A stretch of 9,507 nt of DNA from Actinomycetes bacterium (lineage in GTDB: Bacteria; Actinomycetota; Acidimicrobiia; Acidimicrobiales; RAAP-2). Every line of letters starts with the position of its first letter. Position 1 is the first letter of the stretch. Where the stretch lies: positions 1-9,507 of the forward strand of contig JAKABC010000057.1 in the NCBI GenBank assembly GCA_021802025.1, given 5' to 3'. This document shows, in pieces, positions 1 through 6,515 of this stretch. A model generated the notes under the pieces. The model was not told the origin of the DNA and searched no databases. It saw only the letters and a list, made by a program, of their open reading frames with translations. Made by a program: the position numbers and the translations under genes.

Positions 1-1348
1 CGTTCGCCGCGTTGAGCGTCACGTCCGCGGGGAAGGTGATCGAGATGGTGTCCTGCGGCGCGAGCGCCCCGGTCGCCGAGGACGTGAAGCCCACGGTCCA
101 CGTCGAGGTGAAGTCGCCCAGGTTCGGCGAAGGAGAGAACGTCACGGCGCTCACGTGCGTGCCCGACGCGATGAAATTCTGAGGGGTCACGCTCGAGGCA
201 CCTACGGACCCGGACGCGTCCTCCGATGTCTCCACCGAGAACTGGCTCGCCGCGACCACGACGGTGGACGGCGGGTTGGTCGCGGGGAAGGAGAGTGTCG
301 CGGCGGTGCTGTCGGCGAGCGAGCAGCTCGAGGGGATCGTCACCACCAGAGTGGACGGGGTGCCGAAGGTGTAGGTCCCCGTGACGGGTGTGCCCGCACA
401 CGAGAAGCCCGTGGCGAGCGTCACGGCGGGCGACGCCCCCACGGTGATCGACGACGGGAGGGAGAGCGTGACGGCGTCACCGGGCTCGAGGGCGCCCGCC
501 GCCGACGAAGTGAAGGCGAAGGTCCACGTCGTGGCGGCGTTCGCTACGTTGGTGCCCCCCGTGGCACTCACCGCCGTCACGAGGCTGCCCGTCGCACTAA
601 ACGAGGTCGGGGCACTACCCGCGGGCGTCAAAGTGGCGTCTTCCGTGGTGAGCGCCGCGAACGAACTGGCGGTCAGGCTCGTCGTGGCCGGGGGGTTAGT
701 CGCGGTGAACGAGACGGTCGCCGCAGTGCTGTCGGCGAGCGAGCAGCCCGAGGGCACCGTGACCTTCACCGTGGACGGGGAGCCCGAGGCGTAGGTCCCC
801 GTGACGGTTGTGCCCGCACACGAGAAGCCCGTGGCGAGGGTCACGACGGGCGACGCCGCCACGGTGATCGACGAGGGGAGGTAGAGCGAGACGGCGTCAC
901 CGGGCTCAAGGGCGCCCGACGTTGACGACGTGAAGGCGAAGGTCCACGTCGTCGAGGTGTTCGCCTTCGCACTCCCCGAGTTGACCGATACGGACGACAC
1001 CGACGAACCTGACGGGGTGATCGTCAGCGGTGCGCTCGACGCCGCCTCAGCGGTGGCGTCCGTCGTGGTCGCGACGGTGTACTGGCTCAGGGTGAAGCTC
1101 TGGGGGGCCGGAGGGTTCGTCACCGAAAAGGCAATCGAGCCCGTCGCACTCGCCGCCAGCGAGCACCCCGACGCGAGGGTCACGACGACCTGCCCGCTCG
1201 TGCTCGTCGCCGTCGATCCCGCGCAGCTCGCGAAACTCCCACCGAGGGTCACGGTGGGCGAGGAGCTGACCGCGAAGTTTGTGGGGTAGTCGATGGTGAC
1301 GGTGTTCCCGCCCGCGAGCGCGGTCGTCGCCGTGAACGAGACCGTCCA
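1..1348 (-). repeat. Tandem intragenic repeats, period about 420 bp (140 aa)
   Basis: Counting from each TWT tryptophan codon, the units are 947-1348 (134 aa, most diverged), 527-946 (140 aa), 101-526 (142 aa) and 1-100 (cut by the edge). Units 2 and 3 are the closest pair. Over the 86 residues from W198 and from W338 to the NPP motif I count about 16 differences. At DNA level exact matches lie 420 bases apart: 30 bp at 389-418 and 809-838, and 23 bp at 510-532 and 930-952. This fits fairly recent unit duplication or ongoing recombination between units. Confidence 0.85.
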
Positions 1349-1537
1349 CGTGACTGCGGCGTTACCGAGATCGCTCGGCGACGCAAAGGAGACGGCTGTC
1401 ACGTTCGTCGCCGAAGCGACGCCCGATGAGATCGCTACGACCCCGAGGACGAGCGTTCCCGCGGCGACGCCGCGCACGGCCCAGCGGGCAGTCCTCGCGA
1501 CCCACCGTCCACAACGGGCGACTAGACGAACACTCAT
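1..1537 (-). CDS. Secreted Ser/Thr/Ala-rich tandem-repeat surface protein (5' part; continues beyond the left edge)
   Basis: Reading leftwards from ATG at 1535-1537 gives 512 uninterrupted codons with no stop, so the gene is cut by the window edge. The start is chosen because a strong ribosome site, AAGGAGG at 1542-1548, lies 4 bases upstream. Residues 1-23 are Arg-rich; a hydrophobic stretch follows (about 24-38) and then GVASA, so a Sec signal peptide cleaved near residue 43 is likely. The rest is Ser/Thr/Ala/Val-rich, poorly charged, and built of repeats that each start at a Trp (W64, W198, W338, W480) in a TWT context. Each complete unit has one Cys pair (C105/C125, C240/C265, C380/C405) and an NPP motif (141, 281, 421). 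The pattern suggests beta-sandwich domains each stabilised by a disulfide, exported to the cell surface or outside. I do not recognise a named family; any adhesin or surface-layer role is inference. The C-terminal anchor is not visible. Confidence 0.88.
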   Translation of the reverse strand, partial: MSVRLVARCGRWVARTARWAVRGVAAGTLVLGVVAISSGVASATNVTAVSFASPSDLGNAAVTWTVSFTATTALAGGNTVTIDYPTNFAVSSSPTVTLGGSFASCAGSTATSTSGQVVVTLASGCSLAASATGSIAFSVTNPPAPQSFTLSQYTVATTTDATAEAASSAPLTITPSGSSVSSVSVNSGSAKANTSTTWTFAFTSSTSGALEPGDAVSLYLPSSITVAASPVVTLATGFSCAGTTVTGTYASGSPSTVKVTVPSGCSLADSTAATVSFTATNPPATTSLTASSFAALTTEDATLTPAGSAPTSFSATGSLVTAVSATGGTNVANAATTWTFAFTSSAAGALEPGDAVTLSLPSSITVGASPAVTLATGFSCAGTPVTGTYTFGTPSTLVVTIPSSCSLADSTAATLSFPATNPPSTVVVAASQFSVETSEDASGSVGASSVTPQNFIASGTHVSAVTFSPSPNLGDFTSTWTVGFTSSATGALAPQDTISITFPADVTLNAAN

Positions 1538-1575
1538 GCGGCCTCCTTCCAGCACCTCGTCTTCACACATTGGCT

Positions 1576-1604
1576 CGACTAGGCCGAGCGCTAGATTCCG
1601 TCAA
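1576..1604 (-). promoter_or_regulatory. Candidate promoter of the repeat-protein gene
   Basis: On the minus strand TTGACG (1599-1604) is followed after 17 bases by TAGTCG (1576-1581). The -35 box is good and the spacing ideal. The -10 box keeps only the leading TA and lacks the final T expected in actinobacteria. It would put the transcript start near 1569 and give a leader of roughly 30 bases carrying the strong ribosome site. Weak call based on position and the -35 match only. Confidence 0.3.
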
Positions 1605-2211
1605 CGACGCGCGCTTACGCCATGCCTACCACCGCAGGGACGTACTTTCTATCGAGATTCTCTCTGCTCGACGCTCCGGTGGCTTGGACACTCTCCCAAC
1701 ACCTCTCATCCCAAACTCTCGAGGGCGGCGTAAGGGGAACTCCAATGGCGCGCGGCGTATCTTCGAAAACTGTCACATCGGGCAGAGGACTTGCTCCGCT
1801 CCGTTCTGAGTGCAGCACACTCGATAGATCCTGGTGCTGACGCCCCACGACGTGACGCGCCATCGAGCGCCTCAATCCACAACTCCTCGACAATTCGACT
1901 GCACGCCCCGTACATCGCGGTCTGACCCACTCGCCCGTTGACGTGACGGTCGCTCGGCCAACTCACTGGTTCTCAGTGATCGTCCGACGCGAAACCGACG
2001 CCCGTTGGCGCACGTGCTGTCTCTGCGAACTCTCACCGTGACTACGCACGCGTCACGACTCAACCCTCGTACGCGTCGTCTAAACGACTCTCATCAAGAT
2101 GACGGATCACAGTGGGTGGACCGACGATTCACGGCACTCCGACAGCCGCGCACGAAGGGCGTGACGATTCGCATGACTCGTCCAACGTTGTGCGAGAGGC
2201 GGAATCGCGGT

Positions 2212-2288
2212 TTTTCCCTCCTCAGGGTGACTGCAGGCGCAGCGAGCTCCCCGAAGAGTGCCCACTCCCACCCTCAGGGTTTTCCCTC
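2212..2288. promoter_or_regulatory. Repeated short motifs upstream of the ABC exporter operon
   Basis: Two 9-base words each occur twice within 77 bases. CCTCAGGGT is at 2220-2228 and 2272-2280; TTTTCCCTC is at 2212-2220 and 2280-2288. The second CCTCAGGGT sits in a perfect odd palindrome, ACCCTCAGGGT (2270-2280). The cluster ends about 50 bases before the exporter start, where an operator would be expected. Binding by a repressor or activator is inference, and no regulator gene is in the window. Confidence 0.25.
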
Positions 2289-2337
2289 ATGGAGGGGGTA
2301 CCCGGTAACCCCTAAGGTCGCAGCCAAGGAGGACTCG

Positions 2338-3273
2338 GTGATCAACGCTCAGGGACTTACCAAGCACTACGGCGCGAAGGTCGCCGTCGACGACCTCACC
2401 TTCGAGGTCCGGCCCGGGGCCGTGACGGGCTTCCTCGGGCCCAACGGCTCGGGCAAGTCGACGACGATGCGCATGATCATGGGCCTCGACGCCCCCACCC
2501 GCGGCACGGTGACGGTTAACGGTCAGCGGGTCGGTGACCTGCGCTGGCCCCTGCGTGAAGTGGGGGCACTCCTCGAGGCGCGGGCCTTCCACCCCGGTCG
2601 CACCGCCCGGGCCCACCTCACCATGCTCGCCCAGACGAATCGCCTGCCCGCGCGCCGGGTCGACGACCTGCTCGAGCTGGTCGGCCTCTCAGCCGTCGCC
2701 GACCAGCGGGCCGGGAAGTTCTCCCTCGGCATGGGCCAGCGCCTCGGCATCGCCGCGGCCCTGCTCGGCGACCCCGGCGTCCTCATCTTCGACGAGCCCG
2801 TGAACGGTCTCGACCCCGACGGAATCCGCTGGGTCCGCCACCTGCTGCGCGGCCTCGCGGCCGAGGGTCGGACCGTCTTCGTCTCCAGCCACCTCATGAG
2901 TGAGATGTCGCTGACCGCCGACGAGGTCGTCATCATCGGTCGGGGTCGCCTCATCGACCAGACGGCGATCGGCGAGCTTCTCGCGCGCAGCGCGCACCAG
3001 TTCGTGCGGGTGCGCAGTCCCCAGGCGTCGACCGTCGCCCCGGCCCTCGAGCGCGACGGCGCCACCGTGACCCTCGAGGATGACGGGTCGCTGAGTGTGC
3101 GCGGGCTCGACGCCGCGTCGGTCGGCGAGGTCGCCGCCACCCTCGGGGCGACCCTGCACGAGCTCTCCACCCAGAGCGCGTCCTTGGAGGAGGCCTTCAT
3201 GGAGCTCACCGACACCAGCGTCGAGTACCGCGGCGCACCGACCGACGCCGCCCGAACGGTGGAGGCGCCGTGA
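2338..3273 (+). CDS. ABC-2 type exporter, ATP-binding subunit
   Basis: The 311-residue protein is a cytoplasmic ATPase that would power the membrane partner encoded next. It shows Walker A GPNGSGKST (34-42), a Q-loop region with Glu (E80, in LLEA) in place of the usual Gln, the signature FSLGMGQR (128-135), Walker B VLIFDEP (148-154), the D-loop GLDP (157-160) and the H-loop His185 in SSHLMSEM. A C-terminal extension ends in SLEEAFMELT, typical of the BcrA/NatA-like drug or lantibiotic exporter ATPases. Glu at the Q-loop position is, as I recall, common in this subfamily. I chose GTG at 2338 because AAGGAGG (2326-2332) lies 5 bases upstream and similarity begins here. The frame stays open back to 2005, but that extension has no family likeness. 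The stop overlaps the permease start by 4 bases. The substrate is unknown. Confidence 0.93.
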   Translation: MINAQGLTKHYGAKVAVDDLTFEVRPGAVTGFLGPNGSGKSTTMRMIMGLDAPTRGTVTVNGQRVGDLRWPLREVGALLEARAFHPGRTARAHLTMLAQTNRLPARRVDDLLELVGLSAVADQRAGKFSLGMGQRLGIAAALLGDPGVLIFDEPVNGLDPDGIRWVRHLLRGLAAEGRTVFVSSHLMSEMSLTADEVVIIGRGRLIDQTAIGELLARSAHQFVRVRSPQASTVAPALERDGATVTLEDDGSLSVRGLDAASVGEVAATLGATLHELSTQSASLEEAFMELTDTSVEYRGAPTDAARTVEAP

Positions 3274-4277
3274 CCGAGTTCGCCGCCGCGCGCGCCGTCC
3301 TCGTGCGCCACGCCGGCGGCCACGGCCTGCGCCTCGGCCTCTTGGTCGTGGTCGTGGTGATCGTGGCCGTCGTCGTGCTCATCCAGCGCCAGCGCCACAA
3401 GGACCGCACCACGATGGAGGTCGCCTCACCGAGCGTCGCCGCCGGTGGCGCGCCGGTCGCCACCGTCGGGTACAGCGAGCCCATCCCGCCCGGCCGCTAC
3501 CACTTCACCGACCTCGTGCGCGCGGAGTGGACGAAGCTGCGCACGGTGCGCTCGACCGGCTGGACGCTCCTCGTCACGGTCGTCTTGGGCCTCGGTATCT
3601 CGGCGATCGCCACGGCCGAGACCCGGGCGCACTGGTCCTCGACCCCGCCCGGCGGCCACGTCGGCTTCGACCCCACCGCCACCAGCCTGATCGGGATCTT
3701 CGTCGCCCAGTTCGCCGTCGGCGCGCTGGGCGTGCTCGCGATGAGCGGGGAGTACTCCTCGGGCACGATCCGGGCGACCTTCAGCGCCGCGCCGAGCCGG
3801 CTGCGGGTCCTCGCGGCGAAGCTCCTCGTCTTTGGCGTGCTGGCCGTCGTCTTCGCCGAGGTCGTCTCGTTCGCGTCGTTCTTCCTCGGCCAGGCCCTCC
3901 TATCGAGCCCGGCCACCCACGCCACGCTCTCGACTCCCGGGGCGCTGCGGGCGGTCGTGGGCTGCGGGCTCTACGTCGCCGCCCTCGGGCTGCTCGCCTT
4001 AGGGCTCGCGACGATGACGCGCTACACCGCAGCCGCCCTCAGCACCTTCGTCGGGATCCTCCTCATCGCGCCCTTGATCGTCCAGGCCCTGCCCTCCTCG
4101 CTCAGCCTGGACATCCGCCGGTTCCTCCCCGACCGGATCGGCGCGACCATCCTCACGACCACCGGCCCACCCAACCCCTTTGCCTTCTCGCCCTGGATCG
4201 GGCTCGGGGTGCTCGCCCTCTACGTCGTGGGCGTGAACGTGATCGGCGCGTTCCTGCTCGTGCGCCGCGACGCCTAA
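3270..4277 (+). CDS. ABC-2 type exporter, membrane permease subunit with extra N-terminal membrane segment
   Basis: The 335-residue integral membrane partner of the preceding ATPase. It starts with GTG in a GTGA overlap with the ATPase stop; GGAGG (3261-3265) lies 4 bases before, so translation is likely coupled. The canonical ABC-2 part begins near residue 80: RAEWTKLRTVRSTGW (84-98), then six hydrophobic segments at about 99-115, 139-158, 180-210, 225-249, 253-274 and 306-331. The motif SGEYSSGTIRATF (159-171) is typical of this permease group. Residues 1-79 are unusual: a short basic start, a very hydrophobic Val-rich segment (about 22-39), a basic QRQRHKDR tail and a low-complexity linker. 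An internal ATG (codon 49, 3414) has AAGGA (3399-3403) 10 bases upstream, so a 287-residue form without the extra segment is possible. Substrate unknown. Confidence 0.9.
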   Translation: MTEFAAARAVLVRHAGGHGLRLGLLVVVVVIVAVVVLIQRQRHKDRTTMEVASPSVAAGGAPVATVGYSEPIPPGRYHFTDLVRAEWTKLRTVRSTGWTLLVTVVLGLGISAIATAETRAHWSSTPPGGHVGFDPTATSLIGIFVAQFAVGALGVLAMSGEYSSGTIRATFSAAPSRLRVLAAKLLVFGVLAVVFAEVVSFASFFLGQALLSSPATHATLSTPGALRAVVGCGLYVAALGLLALGLATMTRYTAAALSTFVGILLIAPLIVQALPSSLSLDIRRFLPDRIGATILTTTGPPNPFAFSPWIGLGVLALYVVGVNVIGAFLLVRRDA

Positions 4278-4310
4278 GAACCGGACGGTCGGCGGCGATC
4301 GGCGGCGATA

Positions 4311-4348
4311 GCCGAGCCGCCCCTCACCAGAGACGTCAGCGGCTCGGT
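4311..4348 (+). terminator. Candidate terminator hairpin after the ABC exporter operon
   Basis: CCGAGCCGC (4312-4320) pairs with GCGGCTCGG (4339-4347), nine pairs, with a further G-U pair (4311/4348) and an 18-base loop. It starts 34 bases after the permease stop. There is no U-run. A competing 6-bp stem, CTCACC (4323-4328) with GGTGAG (4346-4351), would exclude it. A tandem 10-base repeat (GGCGGCGATC/GGCGGCGATA) precedes it at 4291-4310. Confidence 0.4.
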
Positions 4349-4468
4349 GAGTAGTCGCGACGACGGGTCGGGCCCCAACGAGAGACGGGTCTAAGACATC
4401 GGCGCGCACGGGCTGGGGTGAGCTTTCGCCACGGCCCTCGACCGCCACGGGCGGCGACGGTCCGGACG

Positions 4469-4504
4469 CGCCGAGGGGCCGGGCTTGCGCCCGGCCCCTC
4501 GGCG
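4469..4504 (-). terminator. Strong hairpin terminator downstream of groEL (possibly bidirectional)
   Basis: A perfect 16-bp GC-rich stem (4469-4484 with 4489-4504) closes a 4-base loop. Read on the minus strand the loop is GCAA, a stable GNRA tetraloop. It begins 20 bases after the groEL stop. No U-run follows on either strand, as is common for terminators of high-GC actinobacteria. Because the ABC operon converges on it, it may stop transcripts from both sides. Confidence 0.75.
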
Positions 4505-4523
4505 GTACGTCGTGCCCCGTGGG

Positions 4524-6152
4524 CTACATCATCCCGCCCATGTCGCCCATGCCCCCGGCGCCCCCGGCGCTCGGCGGCTCGGGCTTGTCGGCGACGGTCG
4601 CCTCGGTCGTGAGGAGAAGCGCCGCCACCGAGGCCGCGTTCTGCAGGGCCGAGCGGGTCACCTTCGCCGGGTCGATGACGCCGGCCTTGACGAGGTCCTC
4701 GAGCGCGCCGGTGGCGGCGTTGAGGCCCACGTTGCCCTTGGCGTCAGCGACCTCGCGCACCTTTACGGCGCCCTCGTAGCCGGCGTTCTGGGCGATGTGG
4801 CGCAGCGGCGACTCGAGCGCCGAGGCCACGATCTTCGCGCCGGTCGCCTCGTCACCGGCGAGCTTCGCCACGAGCTCGTCGACGCTGGCGCGCGCGCGCA
4901 CCAGGGCGGTGCCGCCCCCGGCGACGATGCCCTCGTCGATGGCCGCGCGGGTCGCCGAGAGGGCGTCCTCGATGCGGTGCTTCTTCTCCTTGAGCTCGAC
5001 CTCGGTCGCGGCGCCCACCTTCACGACGGCGACGCCGCCGGCCAGCTTCGCCAGGCGCTCCTGGAGCTTCTCGCGGTCCCAGTCGGAGTCGGTGTTCTCG
5101 ATCTCGGCCTTGATCTGGGCGACGCGGCCCGCGACGTCCGCCTTGGTCCCCTCGCCGTCGACGATGGTCGTGGTGTCCTTGGTGACGACGATGCGCCGGG
5201 CGCGACCGAGCAGGTCGACCGTGGCGCTGTCGAGCTTGAGGCCAATCTCCTCGGAGATGACGGTGCCCCCGGTGAGGATCGCCATGTCCTGGAGCATCGC
5301 CTTGCGCCGCTCCCCGAATCCCGGCGCCTTCACCGCGACCGAGGTGAACGTGCCGCGGATCTTGTTCACGACGAGGGTCGCCAGGGCCTCGCCCTCGACG
5401 TCCTCGGCGATCAACAGGAGCGGCCGGCCGGCCTGCATGACCTTCTCGAGCACCGGCACCAGCTCGTGCACGGCCGAGACCTTGCCGCTCGTGAAGAGGA
5501 TGTAGGCGTCCTCGAGGACGGCCTCCTGGCGCTCGGCGTCGGTCACGAAGTACGGCGAGAGGAAGCCCTTGTCGAACTGCATGCCCTCGGTGAGCTCGAG
5601 CTCGATGCCGAAGGTGTTGGACTCCTCGACGGTGACCGTGCCGTCCTTGCCGACCTTGTCGATGGCGTCGGCGATGACGTCGCCGATCGCCGAGTCGGCC
5701 GCGGAGATCGTCGCCACCTGGGCGATCTGGTCCTTGCCGGAGACCTCCTGGCTCTGCGCCGCGATCGAGGCGACGGCCGCCTCGACCGCCTGCTCGATGC
5801 CGCGCTTCAGCCCCGAGGGGCTGGCGCCGGCGGCCACGTTGCGCAGGCCCTCCTTGATGAGGGCCTGGGCGAGCACCGTGGCCGTCGTCGTGCCGTCACC
5901 GGCCACGTCGTTGGTCTTGGTGGCGACCTCTTTCACCAGCTGGGCGCCCATGTTCTCGAAGGGGTCCTCGAGCTCGATCTCGCGGGCGATGGACACACCG
6001 TCGTTGGTGATCGTCGGCGCGCCGAACTTCTTGCCCAGCACGACGTTGCGGCCCTTGGGGCCGAGGGTCACCTTGACGGTGTCGGCCAGCTTGTCGACGC
6101 CGGCCTCGAGGCCGCGCCGGGCGGCCTCGTCGAACTTGAGCAGCTTGGACAT
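4524..6152 (-). CDS. groEL: Chaperonin GroEL (60 kDa, Hsp60)
   Basis: A full-length 542-residue chaperonin that, as a tetradecamer with GroES, folds proteins in the cytosol using ATP. Seen: SKLLKFDEAARR at the start, TLGPKGRNVV (29-38) in the nucleotide pocket, D51 in NDGVSIA, GDGTTT (85-90) with D86, EDALSATRAA (395-404) with D396, and the signature AAIDEGIVAGGG (403-414). The tail is GGAGGMGDMGGMM. All the ATP-site acidic residues I know from the family are present. GAGGA (6161-6165) lies 8 bases before the ATG. It follows groES by 22 bases in one operon under the CIRCE array. The Gly-Met tail is the form of the main folding chaperonin; the operon-borne paralogue of mycobacteria instead has a His-rich tail. 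A second groEL elsewhere in the genome is possible and cannot be judged here. Confidence 0.98.
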   Translation of the reverse strand: MSKLLKFDEAARRGLEAGVDKLADTVKVTLGPKGRNVVLGKKFGAPTITNDGVSIAREIELEDPFENMGAQLVKEVATKTNDVAGDGTTTATVLAQALIKEGLRNVAAGASPSGLKRGIEQAVEAAVASIAAQSQEVSGKDQIAQVATISAADSAIGDVIADAIDKVGKDGTVTVEESNTFGIELELTEGMQFDKGFLSPYFVTDAERQEAVLEDAYILFTSGKVSAVHELVPVLEKVMQAGRPLLLIAEDVEGEALATLVVNKIRGTFTSVAVKAPGFGERRKAMLQDMAILTGGTVISEEIGLKLDSATVDLLGRARRIVVTKDTTTIVDGEGTKADVAGRVAQIKAEIENTDSDWDREKLQERLAKLAGGVAVVKVGAATEVELKEKKHRIEDALSATRAAIDEGIVAGGGTALVRARASVDELVAKLAGDEATGAKIVASALESPLRHIAQNAGYEGAVKVREVADAKGNVGLNAATGALEDLVKAGVIDPAKVTRSALQNAASVAALLLTTEATVADKPEPPSAGGAGGMGDMGGMM

Positions 6153-6174
6153 GTCGTCTTTCCTCTTCTCTCGA

Positions 6175-6468
6175 CTACTTCGCGACCGTGGCCAGCACGT
6201 CGCGGCTCGAGAGGATCAGCAGGTCCTCGCCGTCGACGGTGATCTCGGTGCCGCCGTACTTGGAGTAGACGACGGTGTCGCCCACCGCCACGCCGGTCGG
6301 GATGACCTCACCGGTCTGCTCGGCGCGCCGTCCCGGGCCGACCGCGAGGACCTCGCCCTGCTGGGGCTTCTCCTTGGCGGTGTCCGGGATGACCAGGCCC
6401 GACGCCGTGGTCGCCTCGGCGGTGTTGGGGCGCACGACGATCCGGTCCTCGAGGGGGTGCAGCTGCAT
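6175..6468 (-). CDS. groES: Co-chaperonin GroES (10 kDa, Hsp10)
   Basis: A 97-residue co-chaperonin; its heptamer caps GroEL. Seen: LHPLEDRIVVRP at the start, the mobile loop (about residues 16-33) with the hydrophobic contact LVI (25-27) and PDTAKEKPQQGEV after it, the roof loop near 45-60, and YSKYGGTEI plus EDLLILSSRDVLA at the C-terminus. The start is ATG at 6466-6468, because AGGAGG (6477-6482) lies 8 bases upstream. A CTA codon at 6495 could extend the frame by nine residues, but that would run through the ribosome site and is rejected. First gene of the groES-groEL operon, controlled by the CIRCE array upstream. Confidence 0.98.
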   Translation of the reverse strand: MQLHPLEDRIVVRPNTAEATTASGLVIPDTAKEKPQQGEVLAVGPGRRAEQTGEVIPTGVAVGDTVVYSKYGGTEITVDGEDLLILSSRDVLATVAK

Positions 6469-6488
6469 GGTGATTGCCTCCTGAGCGG

Positions 6489-6515
6489 TTAGCACTCGAA
6501 CTTTCCGACTGCCAA
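6489..6515 (-). promoter_or_regulatory. CIRCE operator, inner copy (HrcA binding site)
   Basis: On the minus strand the left arm TTGGCAGTC (6507-6515), 9 spacer bases (6498-6506) and the right arm GAGTGCTAA (6489-6497) match the known CIRCE layout TTAGCACTC-N9-GAGTGCTAA. The right arm is perfect and the left arm has two substitutions relative to that consensus. It lies between the predicted promoter and the groES ribosome site, so it would be transcribed as part of the leader. Confidence 0.88.

Larger units (their letters stand above)
1538..2337. other. Long intergenic region without a convincing gene
   Basis: These 800 bases separate the divergent starts of the repeat protein and the ABC exporter. 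Base composition is visibly less GC-rich than the genes: 58% in 1741-1800, counted by hand, against 87% in 7321-7380 inside the MFS gene. Short open frames exist on both strands, but none has a good ribosome site together with a sensible protein, and several overlap one another. Small inverted repeats are present: CGTGAC/GTCACG at 2037-2057 and GTCGT/ACGAC at 2075-2088. I see no tRNA. It may hold regulatory DNA for both flanking genes or the remains of a decayed gene. Confidence 0.6.

Noticed and set aside
155..1349. Several Arg/Gly-rich or Val/Ala-rich open frames on both strands over the left end
   Set aside because: They are shadows of the minus-strand repeat-protein gene, which alone has a signal peptide, a ribosome site and regular repeats.
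1615..2315. Short open frames in the intergenic region on both strands
   Set aside because: They overlap one another in different frames, show no membrane segment, motif or high-GC codon pattern, and lack convincing ribosome sites.
2005..2337. 111-residue N-terminal extension of the ABC ATPase
   Set aside because: The frame is open, but the sequence has no ABC likeness and lies in the low-GC intergenic DNA. GTG at 2338 has an excellent ribosome site and begins the conserved domain.
4291..4310. Tandem 10-base repeat as a possible mobile-element or attachment site
   Set aside because: There are only two copies with one mismatch, and no integrase, tRNA or flanking duplication nearby. Likely chance in GC-rich DNA.
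3095..4354. 419-residue plus-strand frame over the permease gene
   Set aside because: It is Arg/Pro-rich shadow coding in another frame. The permease frame has proper membrane segments and the conserved ABC-2 motifs.
4485..6242. 585-residue open frame on the plus strand across groEL
   Set aside because: It is exactly antisense to groEL, rich in Arg, Leu, Gly, His and Asp as expected from the opposite strand of a high-GC gene, and has no family likeness. Other plus-strand frames here are also shadows.
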